Assembly: GCA_002733215.1 (NCBI GenBank)
Contig: NVUY01000010.1
Coordinates: 1 to 64,000, forward strand
Origin: Sulfurovum sp.
Lineage (GTDB): Bacteria; Campylobacterota; Campylobacteria; Campylobacterales; Sulfurovaceae
Direction of reading: 5' to 3'
Length of the DNA stretch: 64,000 nucleotides
Both the position numbers and the translations under genes were made by a program. Below are positions 9,852 to 21,852 of this stretch, one piece after another (position 1 is the stretch's first letter; every line of letters begins with the position of its first letter). The notes under the pieces are model-generated. The model was not told the origin of the DNA. It worked only from the letters and a program-made list of their open reading frames with translations, and ran no database searches.

Positions 9852-11444
9852 TTAGAGTTGCGGCCCTGCCGAAGCATAGTCAAACTCTCCGCCATTACCA
9901 TCATAACGGTGGAAGTTTTCCTGGAACATAGCAGCGAGTTTCGCTAACATGGCATCGTACTCTTCTTTGTTTTCCCAGGTATCTCTTGGGTTAAGGACTT
10001 TGTTGTCTTTGACACCATCAAGTGTTTTTGGGATCTGAAGATTAAAGAGCGGGAGTGTATCAAATTCAGCATTGTTGATAGAACCATTTAAAATACCATC
10101 AATACATGCTCTGGTATCTTTAATACTCATACGTTTACCTGTACCGTACGGACCACCTGTCCAACCAGTGTTTACCAGGTAAACATTTACACGATGGTCA
10201 TCGATCTTCTCACCAAGAAGTTTAGCATAAACCGTTGGGTGCAGTGGTAAAAATGCTTCACCAAAACATGCCGAAAATGTTGCAACTGGCTCAGTGATAC
10301 CTCTTTCTGTTCCCGCTACTTTTGCAGTATATCCGGAAAGGAAATAGTACATCGCCTGCTCTTTAGTAAGCTTAGATACCGGAGGTAAAACACCAAAAGC
10401 ATCTGCTGAAAGGAAGATGATGTTATTTGGATGACCTGCCTGCAAGTCTTCTTTATGGTTTACTATGTGTTCTATAGGGTAAGAAACACGTGTATTTTCT
10501 GTTTTAGAACCATTTTCATAATCCACAAGACCATTTTCATCAGCAACCACATTTTCCAAAAGCGCATCTTTAACGATAGCACCATAGATCTCTGGCTCTG
10601 ACTTAGGATCAAGATTGATCACTTTGGCATAACACCCACCTTCGAAGTTGAAAACACCATGGTCATCCCAACCATGTTCATCATCACCTATCAGTGCTCT
10701 TTTAGGGTCTGTTGAAAGTGTTGTTTTTCCTGTACCTGAAAGTCCAAAGAAAAGACATACATCTTCATCTTCACCCACATTCGCTGAACAGTGCATAGAG
10801 AGTTTACCCTCAAGCGGCAACCAGTAGTTCATCATAGAGAAGATACCCTTTTTCATCTCACCACCGTACCAGGTACCACCGATGATAGAAACATTGTCTT
10901 CCACATTGAAGACAACATAAACATCAGAATTCATGCCATGTTCTTTGTACTTTTCATCTACAGTTTTACATGCATTGTAAACAGTAAAGTCCGGTTTAAA
11001 TCGTTCAAGTTCAGACTCTGTAGGACGGATAAACATATTTTTTACAAAGTGTGCCTGCCATGCGACTTCAGAGATAAAACGTACAGAACGTTTACTCGCA
11101 GCACTTGCACCTGCATAGACATCAGTTACATAAATGTTTTTACCCGAAAGTTGTGTCAACGTAATATCTAAAAGTTCTTCATAGATCTTTTTATCTATCT
11201 TTGCATTGACATTACCCCAGGCAATATGCTCGTTTGAAGGTGCCTGGTCTACAAAATACTTATCTTTTGGACTTCGTCCTGTAAAAATACCTGTATCACA
11301 CATCGCTGTGCCTGATGTAGAGATCTTACACTCTCCACTGTTTACTTCGTGCGCTTGCAACTCGTCATAACTCAAATTATAGTAAACATCAGCGATGTTT
11401 TTTAATCCTAGTTTATCAAGTCCGTTGGGCGTTTTGGTACTCAT
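9852..11444 (-). CDS. pckA: Phosphoenolpyruvate carboxykinase (ATP)
   Basis: [41 protein letters not shown]. Confidence 0.96.
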   Translation of the reverse strand: MSTKTPNGLDKLGLKNIADVYYNLSYDELQAHEVNSGECKISTSGTAMCDTGIFTGRSPKDKYFVDQAPSNEHIAWGNVNAKIDKKIYEELLDITLTQLSGKNIYVTDVYAGASAASKRSVRFISEVAWQAHFVKNMFIRPTESELERFKPDFTVYNACKTVDEKYKEHGMNSDVYVVFNVEDNVSIIGGTWYGGEMKKGIFSMMNYWLPLEGKLSMHCSANVGEDEDVCLFFGLSGTGKTTLSTDPKRALIGDDEHGWDDHGVFNFEGGCYAKVINLDPKSEPEIYGAIVKDALLENVVADENGLVDYENGSKTENTRVSYPIEHIVNHKEDLQAGHPNNIIFLSADAFGVLPPVSKLTKEQAMYYFLSGYTAKVAGTERGITEPVATFSACFGEAFLPLHPTVYAKLLGEKIDDHRVNVYLVNTGWTGGPYGTGKRMSIKDTRACIDGILNGSINNAEFDTLPLFNLQIPKTLDGVKDNKVLNPRDTWENKEEYDAMLAKLAAMFQENFHRYDGNGGEFDYASAGPQL

Positions 11445-11555
11445 AGTATCCTCTTTTATACATATAATTTATAAACTAAAACCGATCATTTTCAGTTTTG
11501 TTTGAATGCTAAAGCATAAATCAAAAAACAATATTTTTTGATTTATACCTTAAAC

Positions 11556-11594
11556 AAAGAAGGGCAAAATGCTAAGACCACTTTGCCCTTCTTT
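11556..11594 (-). terminator. Terminator-like hairpin downstream of oadB
   Basis: AAAGAAGGGCAAA / TTTGCCCTTCTTT, perfect 13-bp inverted repeat with A/T flanks. Confidence 0.8.
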
Positions 11595-11595
11595 A

Positions 11596-12924
11596 TTATT
11601 TAAAGATCGACAGCAATACACCTGCTGCGACAGCCGAACCGATAACCCCGGCCACATTTGGACCCATGGCATGCATGAGCAGGATATTACCCGGTTTTGC
11701 CTCTGAACCAACTTTCGACACAACCCTTGCTGACATAGGTACAGCAGAAACCCCTGCTGCACCTATCAGTGGGTTGATAGGGTCTTTTGAAAACTTATTC
11801 ATAAGTTTAGCCATCAGAACACCTGCTGCAGTACCTGTAGAAAAAGCAAGAAGTCCTATGATCATAATTCCCAAAGTCTCCAACACCAGGAATTTGTCAG
11901 CAGCAAGCATAGATCCTACACCTAATCCAAGGAAAATAGTAACAATATTTATAAGTGAATTTTGCATCTCATTTGAAAGTCTATCAACCACACCTGATTC
12001 TTTCGCAAAGTTACCAAAAGTAAATGCTCCGATCAATGGTGCAGACTCAGGAAGTACCAAGATAGCAAGCATCAAAACAACGATAGGAAAGAAAAGTTTT
12101 TCAAGTCTATGTACTTTTCTACCTGTCTTCATTACAATTTTACGCTCATCTTCTGTAGTGAGAAGTTTCATTATTGGAGGCTGTATCACAGGGACAAGTG
12201 CCATGTATGAGTATGCTGCAACGGCAATTGCACCTAAAAGTTCAGGGGCAAGTCTACTGGCAATAAAGATAGACGTTGGTCCATCTGCACCACCGATAAT
12301 AGAGATAGCTGAAGCATCTTGTAAAGAAAAACCAATAGCGACTGCTCCTACAAGTGCACCAAAGATACCAAATTGTGCTGCACCTCCAAGGATTGCTGTC
12401 TTAGGGTTCGCCAAAAGAGGACCAAAGTCTGTCATCGCCCCAACACCCATAAAAATAAGCAGAGGGAAAAATTCATTGGCTATACCCATATTATAAATAA
12501 TACCAAGCATACCACCTTCCCCTCCCATGCCTGCAAGTGGAATGTTGGCAAGCAGTCCACCAAAAGCTATAGGGATAAGAAGTAGTGGCTCAAACTTCTT
12601 AGCAATAGCTAAATAGAAAAGAATAAACACGATGAGTATCATAATAATACGCCCTAAAGAAGACTCAAACCAGTTCATCTCATGTTCATAGTTACTACCT
12701 TTAGGACTCGATGTTCTTTCACCATCATTTAAGTCCACAATAGCATTAATACCTGTAGTCTCCCAAAAACTACCCATAAGTTGAGTAATTGATTTTGGTT
12801 CGTACTCTTTTTTTACCTCTTCAGTGGGTGCAGAAGGCGCGACCTGTCCTGATGCCTGTACTGACGATGTCAATGCGAAAGAAGCAAATAACAAGGTTAG
12901 TAAAAGATGTTTAATAAGCTTCAT
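11596..12924 (-). CDS. oadB: Sodium-translocating oxaloacetate decarboxylase beta subunit
   Basis: [37 protein letters not shown]. Confidence 0.93.
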   Translation of the reverse strand: MKLIKHLLLTLLFASFALTSSVQASGQVAPSAPTEEVKKEYEPKSITQLMGSFWETTGINAIVDLNDGERTSSPKGSNYEHEMNWFESSLGRIIMILIVFILFYLAIAKKFEPLLLIPIAFGGLLANIPLAGMGGEGGMLGIIYNMGIANEFFPLLIFMGVGAMTDFGPLLANPKTAILGGAAQFGIFGALVGAVAIGFSLQDASAISIIGGADGPTSIFIASRLAPELLGAIAVAAYSYMALVPVIQPPIMKLLTTEDERKIVMKTGRKVHRLEKLFFPIVVLMLAILVLPESAPLIGAFTFGNFAKESGVVDRLSNEMQNSLINIVTIFLGLGVGSMLAADKFLVLETLGIMIIGLLAFSTGTAAGVLMAKLMNKFSKDPINPLIGAAGVSAVPMSARVVSKVGSEAKPGNILLMHAMGPNVAGVIGSAVAAGVLLSIFK

Positions 12925-12926
12925 GC

Positions 12927-14717
12927 TTACTCCATTGTGGCTAAAAGCTGCGCGTCTGAGACTGTATCGTTGACATTGACATTAATAGATGCGATCTTAC
13001 CTGTTTTTGGTGCTGTAATGTCAATTTCCATTTTCATAGCTTCAAGGATCATAATAATATCACCCTCAGCTACTGTATCACCTGGATTTTTAATGATCTT
13101 CCATACGTTACCCGGAGTTTGAGAATGGATCTCAACAGCTCCTGCTCCAGCTGGTGTTGGTGCCGGTGCTGCTGCTTCAGCTACTGCAGTGACGGCTGCC
13201 CCTGCGATTTGAATATCACCTTCACCCTCTGCTACTTGTACACTATATTGCTTACCATCTACTACTACTGTATAATTTCCTGCCATTTCTTCATCTCCAC
13301 TACAATTATTTTTACCTTTTCTAATCATGAGAGGGCCTTCACCCTTCAAGAACGCAATACCTTTTTGATCACAAGCTCCTGCGATGAAAATATTTTCATC
13401 TGTTACCTCCAACCCTTCTTCTTCAAGCACTTTTCTCCAGTGGGCAATAGATTTATTTTCATCTCTATCAGCAATATCCAGAGGATTTTCAGTGGTTGGA
13501 TCAAGCTTGAGTTTTTGGGATGCAAGCTCCATGATCTCTCTGTCCGGTTCAACAGGTGTTTTACCAAAGTAACCAAGTACCATACGTCCGTATCCCGGAG
13601 CGATCTGCTTCCATGGACCAAACATGACATTTGCATACGCCTGTTGCCAGTAGAACTGACTGACCGGTGTCACAGAGGTACCGTAGCCACCACGCTCAAC
13701 CACTTCTTTCATCGCAGCGATCACATCATCAAATTTCTCAAGATCACCTGAATCTCTCATCATCTGAGTATTGGCTGTCAATGCGCCGCCAGGCATAGGT
13801 GAGAATGGAATCAAAGGTGAAACCTGTGTTGCTTCAGGCGGGATCATGTATTCATGAAGACACTCTTTGAGTCGCTCTTCATATTTAAGTATTTTCTCAA
13901 GCTTCAAGTCACCAAGATTATAATTGGTACCTTTTGTTGCGTGCAGCATAGTAAGGATATCCGGCTGAGATGTACCGCCAGATACCGGCGATGCTGCCAT
14001 ATCAATACCATTTGCGCCTGCTTCAAGTGCTGCAAGGTAAGCTGCTACAGAAACACCTGCTGTCTCATGTGTATGAAGTCTAAGGTGAACAGAGTCACCC
14101 AGAAGCTTTCTTGCCATTGCAATGGTCTCATAGACTTTATGAGGATTAGCCGTACCTGATGCATCTTTAAAACAAACAGAGTCAAAATCAATACCGGAGT
14201 CTAAAATATTTCTAAGAGTTTTTTCATAGAAAGCAACATCATGTGCACCTTTACATCCTGGAGGAAGATCCATCATTGTCACCACTACTTCATGGTTAAG
14301 ACCATGCTTTTTGATCATTTCTGCCGAAAATGCAAGGTTGTTCACATCATTGAGTGCATCGAAGTTTCTAACGGTTGTTGTCCCATGCTTTTTAAACATT
14401 TTTGCGAAAAGATCTATCATTTCACGGCTTCCAGTGTCAAGCATCACGGTGTTGATACCACGTGAAAGTACTTGAAGATTGGCGTCCGGTCCTACGATCT
14501 CTCTGAAACCATCCATCATTTCAAATGCATCTTCCTGCAAATAAAAGTAAAGTGTTTGGAATCGTGCTCCACCACCAAATTCGAAGTGATTAATTCCTGC
14601 TTTTTTTGCTGCTTCCAGTGCAGGGAAAAAGTCGTCCATAAGTACACGACCACCAAAGACAGACTGAAATCCGTCTCTAAAAGTTGTGTCCATTACATCA
14701 ATATATTTTTTAGCCAT
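12927..14717 (-). CDS. oadA: Oxaloacetate decarboxylase alpha / pyruvate carboxylase subunit B-like, biotinylated
   Basis: [10 protein letters not shown] carboxyltransferase domain; C-terminal biotinyl EAMKMEI. Confidence 0.92.
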   Translation of the reverse strand: MAKKYIDVMDTTFRDGFQSVFGGRVLMDDFFPALEAAKKAGINHFEFGGGARFQTLYFYLQEDAFEMMDGFREIVGPDANLQVLSRGINTVMLDTGSREMIDLFAKMFKKHGTTTVRNFDALNDVNNLAFSAEMIKKHGLNHEVVVTMMDLPPGCKGAHDVAFYEKTLRNILDSGIDFDSVCFKDASGTANPHKVYETIAMARKLLGDSVHLRLHTHETAGVSVAAYLAALEAGANGIDMAASPVSGGTSQPDILTMLHATKGTNYNLGDLKLEKILKYEERLKECLHEYMIPPEATQVSPLIPFSPMPGGALTANTQMMRDSGDLEKFDDVIAAMKEVVERGGYGTSVTPVSQFYWQQAYANVMFGPWKQIAPGYGRMVLGYFGKTPVEPDREIMELASQKLKLDPTTENPLDIADRDENKSIAHWRKVLEEEGLEVTDENIFIAGACDQKGIAFLKGEGPLMIRKGKNNCSGDEEMAGNYTVVVDGKQYSVQVAEGEGDIQIAGAAVTAVAEAAAPAPTPAGAGAVEIHSQTPGNVWKIIKNPGDTVAEGDIIMILEAMKMEIDITAPKTGKIASINVNVNDTVSDAQLLATME

Positions 14718-14747
14718 TTATAATACCTTGCATTTGTGATTTATCAT

Positions 14748-14981
14748 TTATTTGTTCTTGCGAAATTCTGTGACAGCTGCGATAATAGCTGCAACATGAT
14801 GTGCTTCGTCTGTGTCAGCTGTTTTTTCAGGTGCAGCAGGAGCTTTTTCCGGGAAAAATTTAGCGATAATCTTTGCCTGAAGATTTACGACAATTATGAG
14901 TATGATAAGGAATGAGAATACAACTGCCATTCCCAATACCATAAACTTCACACTTTCGAGTATTAAATTAACATCTTCCAT
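14748..14981 (-). CDS. oadG: Oxaloacetate decarboxylase gamma subunit (OadG-like)
   Basis: Single N-terminal TM, 77 aa, directly upstream of oadA. Confidence 0.8.
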   Translation of the reverse strand: MEDVNLILESVKFMVLGMAVVFSFLIILIIVVNLQAKIIAKFFPEKAPAAPEKTADTDEAHHVAAIIAAVTEFRKNK

Positions 14982-15056
14982 CTAATCTCACTTTCCTATA
15001 TAGTTATAACTCAAATTTTAAAATACTTTAGCTTTCTAGCAGTTAAAAAAGAAGAA

Positions 15057-16439
15057 TTATCTTCTCTTTTTTCTACGATTGTTATTTCGGGTAGCTTTTT
15101 GTTCACCCATGTATCCTTGCATCATCTCATCCACAGTATTTTGATCAAAACCTATTTGCGTTCCGACATTGTTCTGTTTTTGTTCTATAAGATGCGAAAA
15201 AAGCTTCTTCAAGAGTAACTCCTTATCCATATCACCCATATACTCCAGCATGACAGCAGCATCATTATGCACATGAATATCTCTGATCTGTTCTGCCAGG
15301 TACTCACGTCCTGAATCATCAAGTCCTCCACCGCTCTCAATGGTTGCCAGACGCATCTCTGCACCTACTTCTTTTTGTATACGCTGAAGCTCTCTGAACT
15401 CTTCTGTGGTTACCAGAGTGATCGCCTGACCGCTCTTCCCCGCACGCCCGGTACGTCCGATACGGTGGACATAAGACTGAGGATCAAAAGGAATGTGGTA
15501 GTTGAAGACATGTGTGACATCCTTCACATCAAGACCACGTGCCGCAACATCTGTAGCGACCATGATCTTTGTCTCCCCTCTTCTATAGGCTTTTATCACT
15601 ATTTCTCTGTCTCTTTGCTCTAAGTCACCATGTAAACCAGTGGCATTAAAACCAAGCGCCTGTAAATGTTCGGCCAATCTGTCCACTTCTCTCTTCATAC
15701 GACAGAAAATAAGACATTTATTGGTCTTTTCTGTTTCAAGAAGTTTTACAATGGCATCATCTCTTTGAGATTCATTGATCACATAATAACGCTGGTCTAT
15801 GATGTTATTGGTCGTCTCTTCATCCCCTACCACTGAGATGAATTCAGGGTTGTAGAGAATACTCTTTGCCAATTCTTTGATAGGCTCAGGCATCGTTGCA
15901 GAGAAAAGAAGTGTTTGTCTGTTTTGTGGAATGTACTCAAAGATCTCTTTGATCTCTTCGAGGAAACCCATATCAAGCATTTCATCTGCTTCATCAAGTA
16001 TAACTATTTCGGGGTTAAAAACATCGATCTTTCCTTTTTTATAAAGGTCTTTCAGTCTTCCCGGTGTGGCTACGACAATCTGTACACCTTTGTGTATAAG
16101 TGCGATCTGACGACCATACCCTACCCCGCCGTATACAGTGAGTGTACGTATGCCTGCAAAACGACCTAAGTGATAAAGTTCATCAGCCACCTGTGTTGCC
16201 AACTCTCTTGTAGGGGTGATGACCAATGCTCTTTCTATCTCACCCTTTGCCAGTTTATCCATCATAGGCAGACCAAAGGCTGCTGTTTTTCCTGTTCCTG
16301 TATGGGCTTGACCTACCATGTCACTCCCGCTTGCAATGATAGGGATCGCCATCTCCTGTATAGGACTTGGTTCTTTAAACCCTGCTACCATCACACCTTT
16401 TGCCAGATCACGGTGAAAATTAAACTCAGAAAATTTCAT
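15057..16439 (-). CDS. DEAD-box ATP-dependent RNA helicase
   Basis: AHTGTGKTAAF, ILDEADEMLDMGF, FSATMP, HRIGRTGRAG. Confidence 0.92.
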   Translation of the reverse strand: MKFSEFNFHRDLAKGVMVAGFKEPSPIQEMAIPIIASGSDMVGQAHTGTGKTAAFGLPMMDKLAKGEIERALVITPTRELATQVADELYHLGRFAGIRTLTVYGGVGYGRQIALIHKGVQIVVATPGRLKDLYKKGKIDVFNPEIVILDEADEMLDMGFLEEIKEIFEYIPQNRQTLLFSATMPEPIKELAKSILYNPEFISVVGDEETTNNIIDQRYYVINESQRDDAIVKLLETEKTNKCLIFCRMKREVDRLAEHLQALGFNATGLHGDLEQRDREIVIKAYRRGETKIMVATDVAARGLDVKDVTHVFNYHIPFDPQSYVHRIGRTGRAGKSGQAITLVTTEEFRELQRIQKEVGAEMRLATIESGGGLDDSGREYLAEQIRDIHVHNDAAVMLEYMGDMDKELLLKKLFSHLIEQKQNNVGTQIGFDQNTVDEMMQGYMGEQKATRNNNRRKKRR

Positions 16440-16529
16440 ATTTTATACCTTAAAATAAATGTCCAAAAAAACTTTTTGAACTTAATGAAGTCTCCCATAA
16501 AATCATGGAAACTCTATAAATCCAATACG

Positions 16530-16584
16530 TGTAGGGGTCAACCCCCGTGTTGACCCAGAACAGACACAGGGGTCTGTCCCTACA
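16530..16584. repeat. Composite palindromic repeat, family B copy 1
   Basis: Outer TGTAGGG/CCCTACA enclosing GGGTCAAC..GTTGACCC and ACAGAC..GTCTGT hairpins. Confidence 0.65.
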
Positions 16585-17344
16585 TCATCAATAACAAGAT
16601 CACCCCAAAAACAATCCTGTAAATACCAAAGGCAACAAAAGTAAAACGCTGGATAAATACAAGGAAAAGCTTGATCGTAATATAAGCGACAACAAAAGCC
16701 GTCACAAAGCCTATGATAAATGCACCCCAATTCGCATCTGCAAAATCCTGGTAATGCTTCAACAGATCATAACCGGTAACAGCAGCCATAACGGGAATAG
16801 CAAGCAGAAATGAAAACTCCGTAGAGGTTTTTCTATCCAAGCCTACAAGCAAACCCCCGACAATGGTCGCACCTGCCCTACTTGTTCCGGGTACCAGTGA
16901 GAAGATCTGCGCAATGCCTATCCAGAGTGCCTGTTTATAATTTACTTTTTCCACATGCGTGACATGTGCCTTTTTTTCTTTATAAAAGTACTCAAGCACA
17001 AGAAATACAATACCGCCGATGATGAACATCCAGGCTACCGTCTCAACATTAAAAAGTGCTTTGATATGATCTTTAAAAATGTACCCGCCGATCGCCAGAG
17101 GGAGAAAAGCCACAAAAAGTTTTTGCCATAAATCTATTTGTTTGAAAGTGATCTTCTCTCTATAGATAAGCATAACAGCCATAATAGCTGCAAATTGGAT
17201 AATGACCTGGTAAGCCTTGGTAAGTGCATTTTCTTCGATCCCCAAAAATTTGGAAGCGACTATCATATGTCCTGTAGAAGAGATGGGCAAGAACTCTGTA
17301 AAACCTTCGATAATACCTATGATTATCGCTTGAAAAATATCCAA
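16580..17344 (-). CDS. uppP: Undecaprenyl-diphosphatase UppP/BacA
   Basis: [19 protein letters not shown] and [19 protein letters not shown]. Confidence 0.94.
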   Translation of the reverse strand: MDIFQAIIIGIIEGFTEFLPISSTGHMIVASKFLGIEENALTKAYQVIIQFAAIMAVMLIYREKITFKQIDLWQKLFVAFLPLAIGGYIFKDHIKALFNVETVAWMFIIGGIVFLVLEYFYKEKKAHVTHVEKVNYKQALWIGIAQIFSLVPGTSRAGATIVGGLLVGLDRKTSTEFSFLLAIPVMAAVTGYDLLKHYQDFADANWGAFIIGFVTAFVVAYITIKLFLVFIQRFTFVAFGIYRIVFGVILLLMM

Positions 17345-17352
17345 ATTGATTC

Positions 17353-19119
17353 CTATATCATGCTACTGAAGTAGCTTTCATCTTTTGACAGCAGTGTTCT
17401 TGGAGTTCCGCTATCTACTACTTTACCATCTTCCAACACATAAATGAACTCTGCACTTTTAATGGTGCTAAGCCTGTGTGCAATGGTGATCACCGTCTTT
17501 TCACGTAAAAAGTCATGCAGTGCTGCAAAAAGCTTTAGCTCTGTATACACATCCAAAGCTGACGTTGATTCATCAAATATGACCACTTTGGGATCACTCA
17601 ATATCATACGTGCAATGGCAACTCTCTGTCTTTGTCCTCCGCTGAGCTTAATTCCGTCTTTTCCAACAAGCGTATCAAGTCCCAAATCTAACCCTGCTAT
17701 GACATCATCAAGCTGTGCTATATGAAGTGCTTTTTTCACGGCATCCACACCATACTCTTTGCCTAGCGTTAGATTAAACAGCATTGTATCATTAAAGAGT
17801 TTAGGATGTTGCAAGATAAGATGAATATTTTCTCTGATAGTTGAAAGTTTTAAGTTTTTATTTGAAACACCGGCATAGAGTATCTCACCCTCATCCAGTG
17901 GATAAAAACCTACCAGTATGTTCGAGAGTGTTGTCTTACCAGAGCCGCTTGCACCGACTATAGCAACTTTTGACCCTTCTTTAAAGTGCATATTAATATT
18001 TGTTAATATGTTTTTGCCTTTCTGATAGGAAAAAGAGAGGTTTCTGACCTCAATGTCTATGTCGTGCTGTCCCACAAAAGGGTTATATTTTTCTTCTACC
18101 TTTGGTTCCTGTTCCATCTCAAAGATGCTATCAATGCGTTTACATGCTGCTTTTGCTGTAGAGAGTACATACTGAAAGTTAATGATGTCCTGTATAGGTG
18201 TCACCATTACCCAAAGGTAAGAGAATACTGCCAGCATAAGCCCCACAGAGAGGTCAGAGTATGCCACAGCCAAGATGCTAACAGCTCTGAAAATTTCATA
18301 CCCACCTAAAAAAACCAAATAGGAGCACTTAAGTGCTCTGTCACTCTTGTATCCATAGTTCACCGCATGTGTACGCAACTCATCTGCTTTGATGCGACTC
18401 TGTTCAAAGAAGTACTCCTCTTTGTTTGCGGCACGTATCTGATGGAAAAGTTCAAGCGTTTCTGTAAGACTTGACTGAAAAAGTTCTACCGCTTTGTTCT
18501 CTTCTTTCTTCAGGTCACCGATGTTACGTGCAAGTTTCACGGTAAAGAGAATCACCACAGGATTGGTAACCAGTATAAAAATAGCCAACTGCCAGTGTAT
18601 CCACAACAAAATAATTGCCGAGAAAAAAAGCAACAAGACAGCCACAATGAGTTTGGAGATAGTAGAACTTACAAAACCGTCTATGGTTTCGACATCAGTC
18701 ACCAGCTTAGATGTCACCGCCCCTACCCGCATCATCTCATACTCTTTGAGAGAAACACGCTTGAGGTGAGTAATTAAAGACTCTCTCATTTTATATGTAA
18801 TATCTTTTGATATGGAAACAAATACCTTTGTCTGAAGTATGGATAAAAGTGTACTCAACACTCTAAGTACCAAGATAATGACTAATATAAATAGCACATA
18901 CCCTTTGACATCTGAGGTAAAAAGGTTTTCACTTATCCAAGAGATGAACCCATGGTCTTTAGCTAGAAGTAACTCATCTACAAGTATAGGAATAAAAAGA
19001 GGAATGAGTACAACAAGAAGTGTGGCTGCTATGGCTATAATATTTCCTAATATGACTTGCTTTCTATGTGTTAGCAGTTGCTGGAATATACCTTTTATGG
19101 TACAAGATTTAGAGTTCAT
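17353..19119 (-). CDS. ABC transporter, fused permease/ATPase (exporter type)
   Basis: [38 protein letters not shown], six-TM N-terminal half. Confidence 0.9.
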   Translation of the reverse strand: MNSKSCTIKGIFQQLLTHRKQVILGNIIAIAATLLVVLIPLFIPILVDELLLAKDHGFISWISENLFTSDVKGYVLFILVIILVLRVLSTLLSILQTKVFVSISKDITYKMRESLITHLKRVSLKEYEMMRVGAVTSKLVTDVETIDGFVSSTISKLIVAVLLLFFSAIILLWIHWQLAIFILVTNPVVILFTVKLARNIGDLKKEENKAVELFQSSLTETLELFHQIRAANKEEYFFEQSRIKADELRTHAVNYGYKSDRALKCSYLVFLGGYEIFRAVSILAVAYSDLSVGLMLAVFSYLWVMVTPIQDIINFQYVLSTAKAACKRIDSIFEMEQEPKVEEKYNPFVGQHDIDIEVRNLSFSYQKGKNILTNINMHFKEGSKVAIVGASGSGKTTLSNILVGFYPLDEGEILYAGVSNKNLKLSTIRENIHLILQHPKLFNDTMLFNLTLGKEYGVDAVKKALHIAQLDDVIAGLDLGLDTLVGKDGIKLSGGQRQRVAIARMILSDPKVVIFDESTSALDVYTELKLFAALHDFLREKTVITIAHRLSTIKSAEFIYVLEDGKVVDSGTPRTLLSKDESYFSSMI

Positions 19120-19133
19120 AACACACCATTAAA

Positions 19134-19769
19134 TTACATCGTATCAACAATAGTAAGTATCTCACGTAAATCTTTCACATCCACAGAATGCGTAGCAGCT
19201 TCACGTAAAATAGGTTTTGCACAAAATGCCACACGTGTATCGGCATGTGCGAACATAGAGAGATCATTGGCTCCATCACCTACTACAAGTGTATCTTCAC
19301 GGCTTACACCAAGTAAAGCTTGCAGGCGTGTTATCATATCACCCTTTGCATTAGAGTACATCATTTCTCCACCTACTGCGCCTGTGAGGTTCCCCTCTTC
19401 ATCTGCGTGTAAGAAGTTAGAGAAATCTGCAGAGATACCAAGCTTTTCACATGCTGGTTTTGTTGCGTCTCTAAAACCACCTGAGAAACAGACTACCGTA
19501 TATCCACGCTCCTTAAGTCCATCTACTACTTCTTGTGCGCCAGGCATCATAGGTAAATCTTTACATATCTCATCTACTTTACTTTGTGGTAAACCTTTTA
19601 GCAATACTACACGTTCTACAAGGGAGGCATAAAAGTCTAACTCTCCTGCCATGGCACGTTCTGTAATAGCTACTACCTGTTCTTTAAAGCCAAGCACTTC
19701 TGCAAAAAAATCGATGGTTTCACCATCCATCAATGTTGAATCAAAATCAAATACTGCCAACTTAGACAT
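19134..19769 (-). CDS. serB: Phosphoserine phosphatase SerB
   Basis: VFDFDSTLMDGETID, FSGGFRD, VGDGANDLSM (HAD motifs). Confidence 0.9.
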   Translation of the reverse strand: MSKLAVFDFDSTLMDGETIDFFAEVLGFKEQVVAITERAMAGELDFYASLVERVVLLKGLPQSKVDEICKDLPMMPGAQEVVDGLKERGYTVVCFSGGFRDATKPACEKLGISADFSNFLHADEEGNLTGAVGGEMMYSNAKGDMITRLQALLGVSREDTLVVGDGANDLSMFAHADTRVAFCAKPILREAATHSVDVKDLREILTIVDTM

Positions 19770-19799
19770 AATATTCCTTCGTATCTATTGTATTATGAT

Positions 19800-19820
19800 G
19801 GTCGGTAAACCGACCCTACG
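19800..19820. repeat. Palindromic repeat, family B half-unit
   Basis: GGTCGGTAAACCGACCCTACG; reverse complement CGTAGGGTCGGTTTACCGACC resembles the left arm of 16530-16556. Confidence 0.55.
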
Positions 19821-19873
19821 TATATTTTAGGTAGAATTATAGCAATAATATTCCAATAAAAAGAGTCAACCCT

Positions 19874-20794
19874 ATGTTTAAAGAATTTTGTGATTTTTTG
19901 TGCAGCCAAACAGATGAGTTCATCACCGTTGAGATTAATCCACCCCATGGCGCGTCTATAGCTGGTATCATCGATGACATTAAAAAACACAAACTTCATG
20001 AAAAAGTGTCAGGTTTTTCATGCACAGACAACCCTCTGGCTAAGCTCAAAATGTCTAGTGTACTCTCAGCCATCAAAGTACAACAAGAGTTTGGAAAACC
20101 AGTCATTGCTACCATGAGTATGAGAGATAAAAACAAACTTTCACTACAGTCTACATTACTAGGTGCCAATGACTTTGATTTGCGGTGCATACTTGCACTT
20201 ACAGGTGATCCTGCCAAGTTTTCTGATCAACCAGAAGTCAAAGGTGTGGTCGAGCGTGACTCAACTTTACTTTTAAGTATCATTTACCGTCTTAATAATG
20301 GTGTGGACTACTCAAACAAGCCTCTTAAACCTGCACCTAAACCCATTTACCCTTTTGCAGTAACAAACTCTTATGCCAAAGATATGACTAGACTCAAAAA
20401 ACGAATGGTTAAAAAATTAGATTATGGTGCACGTGCCATCATCACCCAACCAGTGTATGACCTAGAAAATGCCAAAGAGCTCCTGGTTATTTTTGAAGAA
20501 GCAAAAACACTTTCTGTGCGTGACACCGCTAAAGATGCACAACTTATACTTGGTCAGTTCCCTATAGTATCTGCTAGAACAGCCACCTTTATAGATGACA
20601 AAGTCCCAGGCATTTCTGTCCCTAAAAACATCATAGATGCTATGAACCTTGCTGCTATGGATAGTGTAGAAAAAGAGCGTGAAGTGGGATATGCGCTCTC
20701 TAAGAAGATCTTTGATGATGTGATGACAGAACATGGGAAAGTACATTTGATGACACACAATCGCTTTGATCTGTGTGCCGAGTTGATAGGCTAG
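19874..20794 (+). CDS. metF: Methylenetetrahydrofolate reductase family protein
   Basis: TVEINPPHG, LALTGDP, GARAIITQPVYD. Confidence 0.8.
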   Translation: MFKEFCDFLCSQTDEFITVEINPPHGASIAGIIDDIKKHKLHEKVSGFSCTDNPLAKLKMSSVLSAIKVQQEFGKPVIATMSMRDKNKLSLQSTLLGANDFDLRCILALTGDPAKFSDQPEVKGVVERDSTLLLSIIYRLNNGVDYSNKPLKPAPKPIYPFAVTNSYAKDMTRLKKRMVKKLDYGARAIITQPVYDLENAKELLVIFEEAKTLSVRDTAKDAQLILGQFPIVSARTATFIDDKVPGISVPKNIIDAMNLAAMDSVEKEREVGYALSKKIFDDVMTEHGKVHLMTHNRFDLCAELIG

Positions 20795-21459
20795 TCAAAT
20801 ATCGACACATAAAGTAACCCGTAAAGTGTAATAAACATTAACGGGATAGCCCAGATAAGTCCTATGCCAAAAACAAGCGCACCAAGTCCCATGATGAGAC
20901 TTAAGAGAAACATCAAACCAAAGACTTTAAACCAGTGCTGTGTGACTGTTTTTCTTGAAAGTTCCATCGCCTCCCATACATCCATCCCTTTATCTACGAT
21001 AAGAGGTAAAGCAAATACGTAGGCGATACTCAAGTAAATACCGGGAAGTATAAGCAGGATAAACCCTATGACCGTCATAATGTAGATGAATATACCTGCC
21101 AATGCCAGTTTACCCGTAAGGTGATAGTAGTTAAACACATCCTTAAATGCAATACTCTCTCCCCTCGAATAGTTTATGGCAAGCATGATAATGCCTACCA
21201 TAAGCGGCATCAGTACCGGATAACTCAAAATGGTAATGATCTGCTGATTCAAAAGGTTTGGTTCTGCGGGTGCCGGAGGAGAAGGAAAGACAAGTCCCAA
21301 TATCATCTGCAGGATAATGGCAACCACAATATAGACCCCAAATGCTGCGACAAAAGTCCCTTTTACCCCTTCTATACGACGGAAACCCTCTTTTATGATC
21401 CCTATAATATCAAAATCATACTCTGGTATGTATGGTGTTGGTCTGTTTTCATTCTCCAT
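20791..21459 (-). CDS. Multi-pass membrane protein of unknown function
   Basis: Several hydrophobic segments; 222 aa. Confidence 0.7.
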   Translation of the reverse strand: MENENRPTPYIPEYDFDIIGIIKEGFRRIEGVKGTFVAAFGVYIVVAIILQMILGLVFPSPPAPAEPNLLNQQIITILSYPVLMPLMVGIIMLAINYSRGESIAFKDVFNYYHLTGKLALAGIFIYIMTVIGFILLILPGIYLSIAYVFALPLIVDKGMDVWEAMELSRKTVTQHWFKVFGLMFLLSLIMGLGALVFGIGLIWAIPLMFITLYGLLYVSIFD

Positions 21460-21558
21460 TTATGCACTCCTTGAAATTTAAAAATCATTATAACTTAAAA
21501 AAATAACTTTTGTTAAACATCTTCTGCTATACTCTCAAAAATTAAATTAGGAGAATAT

Positions 21559-21852
21559 ATGTCTGAATTAAAAAAATTCCGTTTTGTCAATAAAATAGAG
21601 GGTATATCATTTATCATCTTACTGTTCATTGCAATGCCGATGAAATATAGCTTTGATTACCCTATGGCTACCAAAGTGATGGGGATGCTGCACGGTCTGC
21701 TTGTATTTGCTTTTATCTATTATATTATTGAAGCAAAAAGAGAAGCCGGATTTACCTGGAAAGAAACTGCGATCTATTCTATTTTGTCACTGATACCGTT
21801 TGGTTCTTTCTATACGGACAAACTGCTTGAGAGAAAGATGACTATCGCGTAA
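21559..21852 (+). CDS. DUF3817 family membrane protein
   Basis: FRFVNKIEGISFIILLFIAMPMKY...GMLHGLLVFAFIYYI. Confidence 0.8.
   Translation: MSELKKFRFVNKIEGISFIILLFIAMPMKYSFDYPMATKVMGMLHGLLVFAFIYYIIEAKREAGFTWKETAIYSILSLIPFGSFYTDKLLERKMTIA

Noticed and set aside
11666-12496. 276-aa plus-strand ORF
   Set aside because: Antisense to oadB, whose frame is strongly conserved; no family features.
13119-13751. 210-aa plus-strand Cys-rich ORF
   Set aside because: Antisense to oadA; composition reflects the reverse of Ala/Glu-rich coding sequence.
1584-16439. Two DEAD-box helicases as a possible duplication
   Set aside because: Sequences and C-terminal tails differ; multiple DEAD-box genes are normal.
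19078-19632. 184-aa plus-strand ORF
   Set aside because: Antisense to serB; serB HAD motifs are clear.
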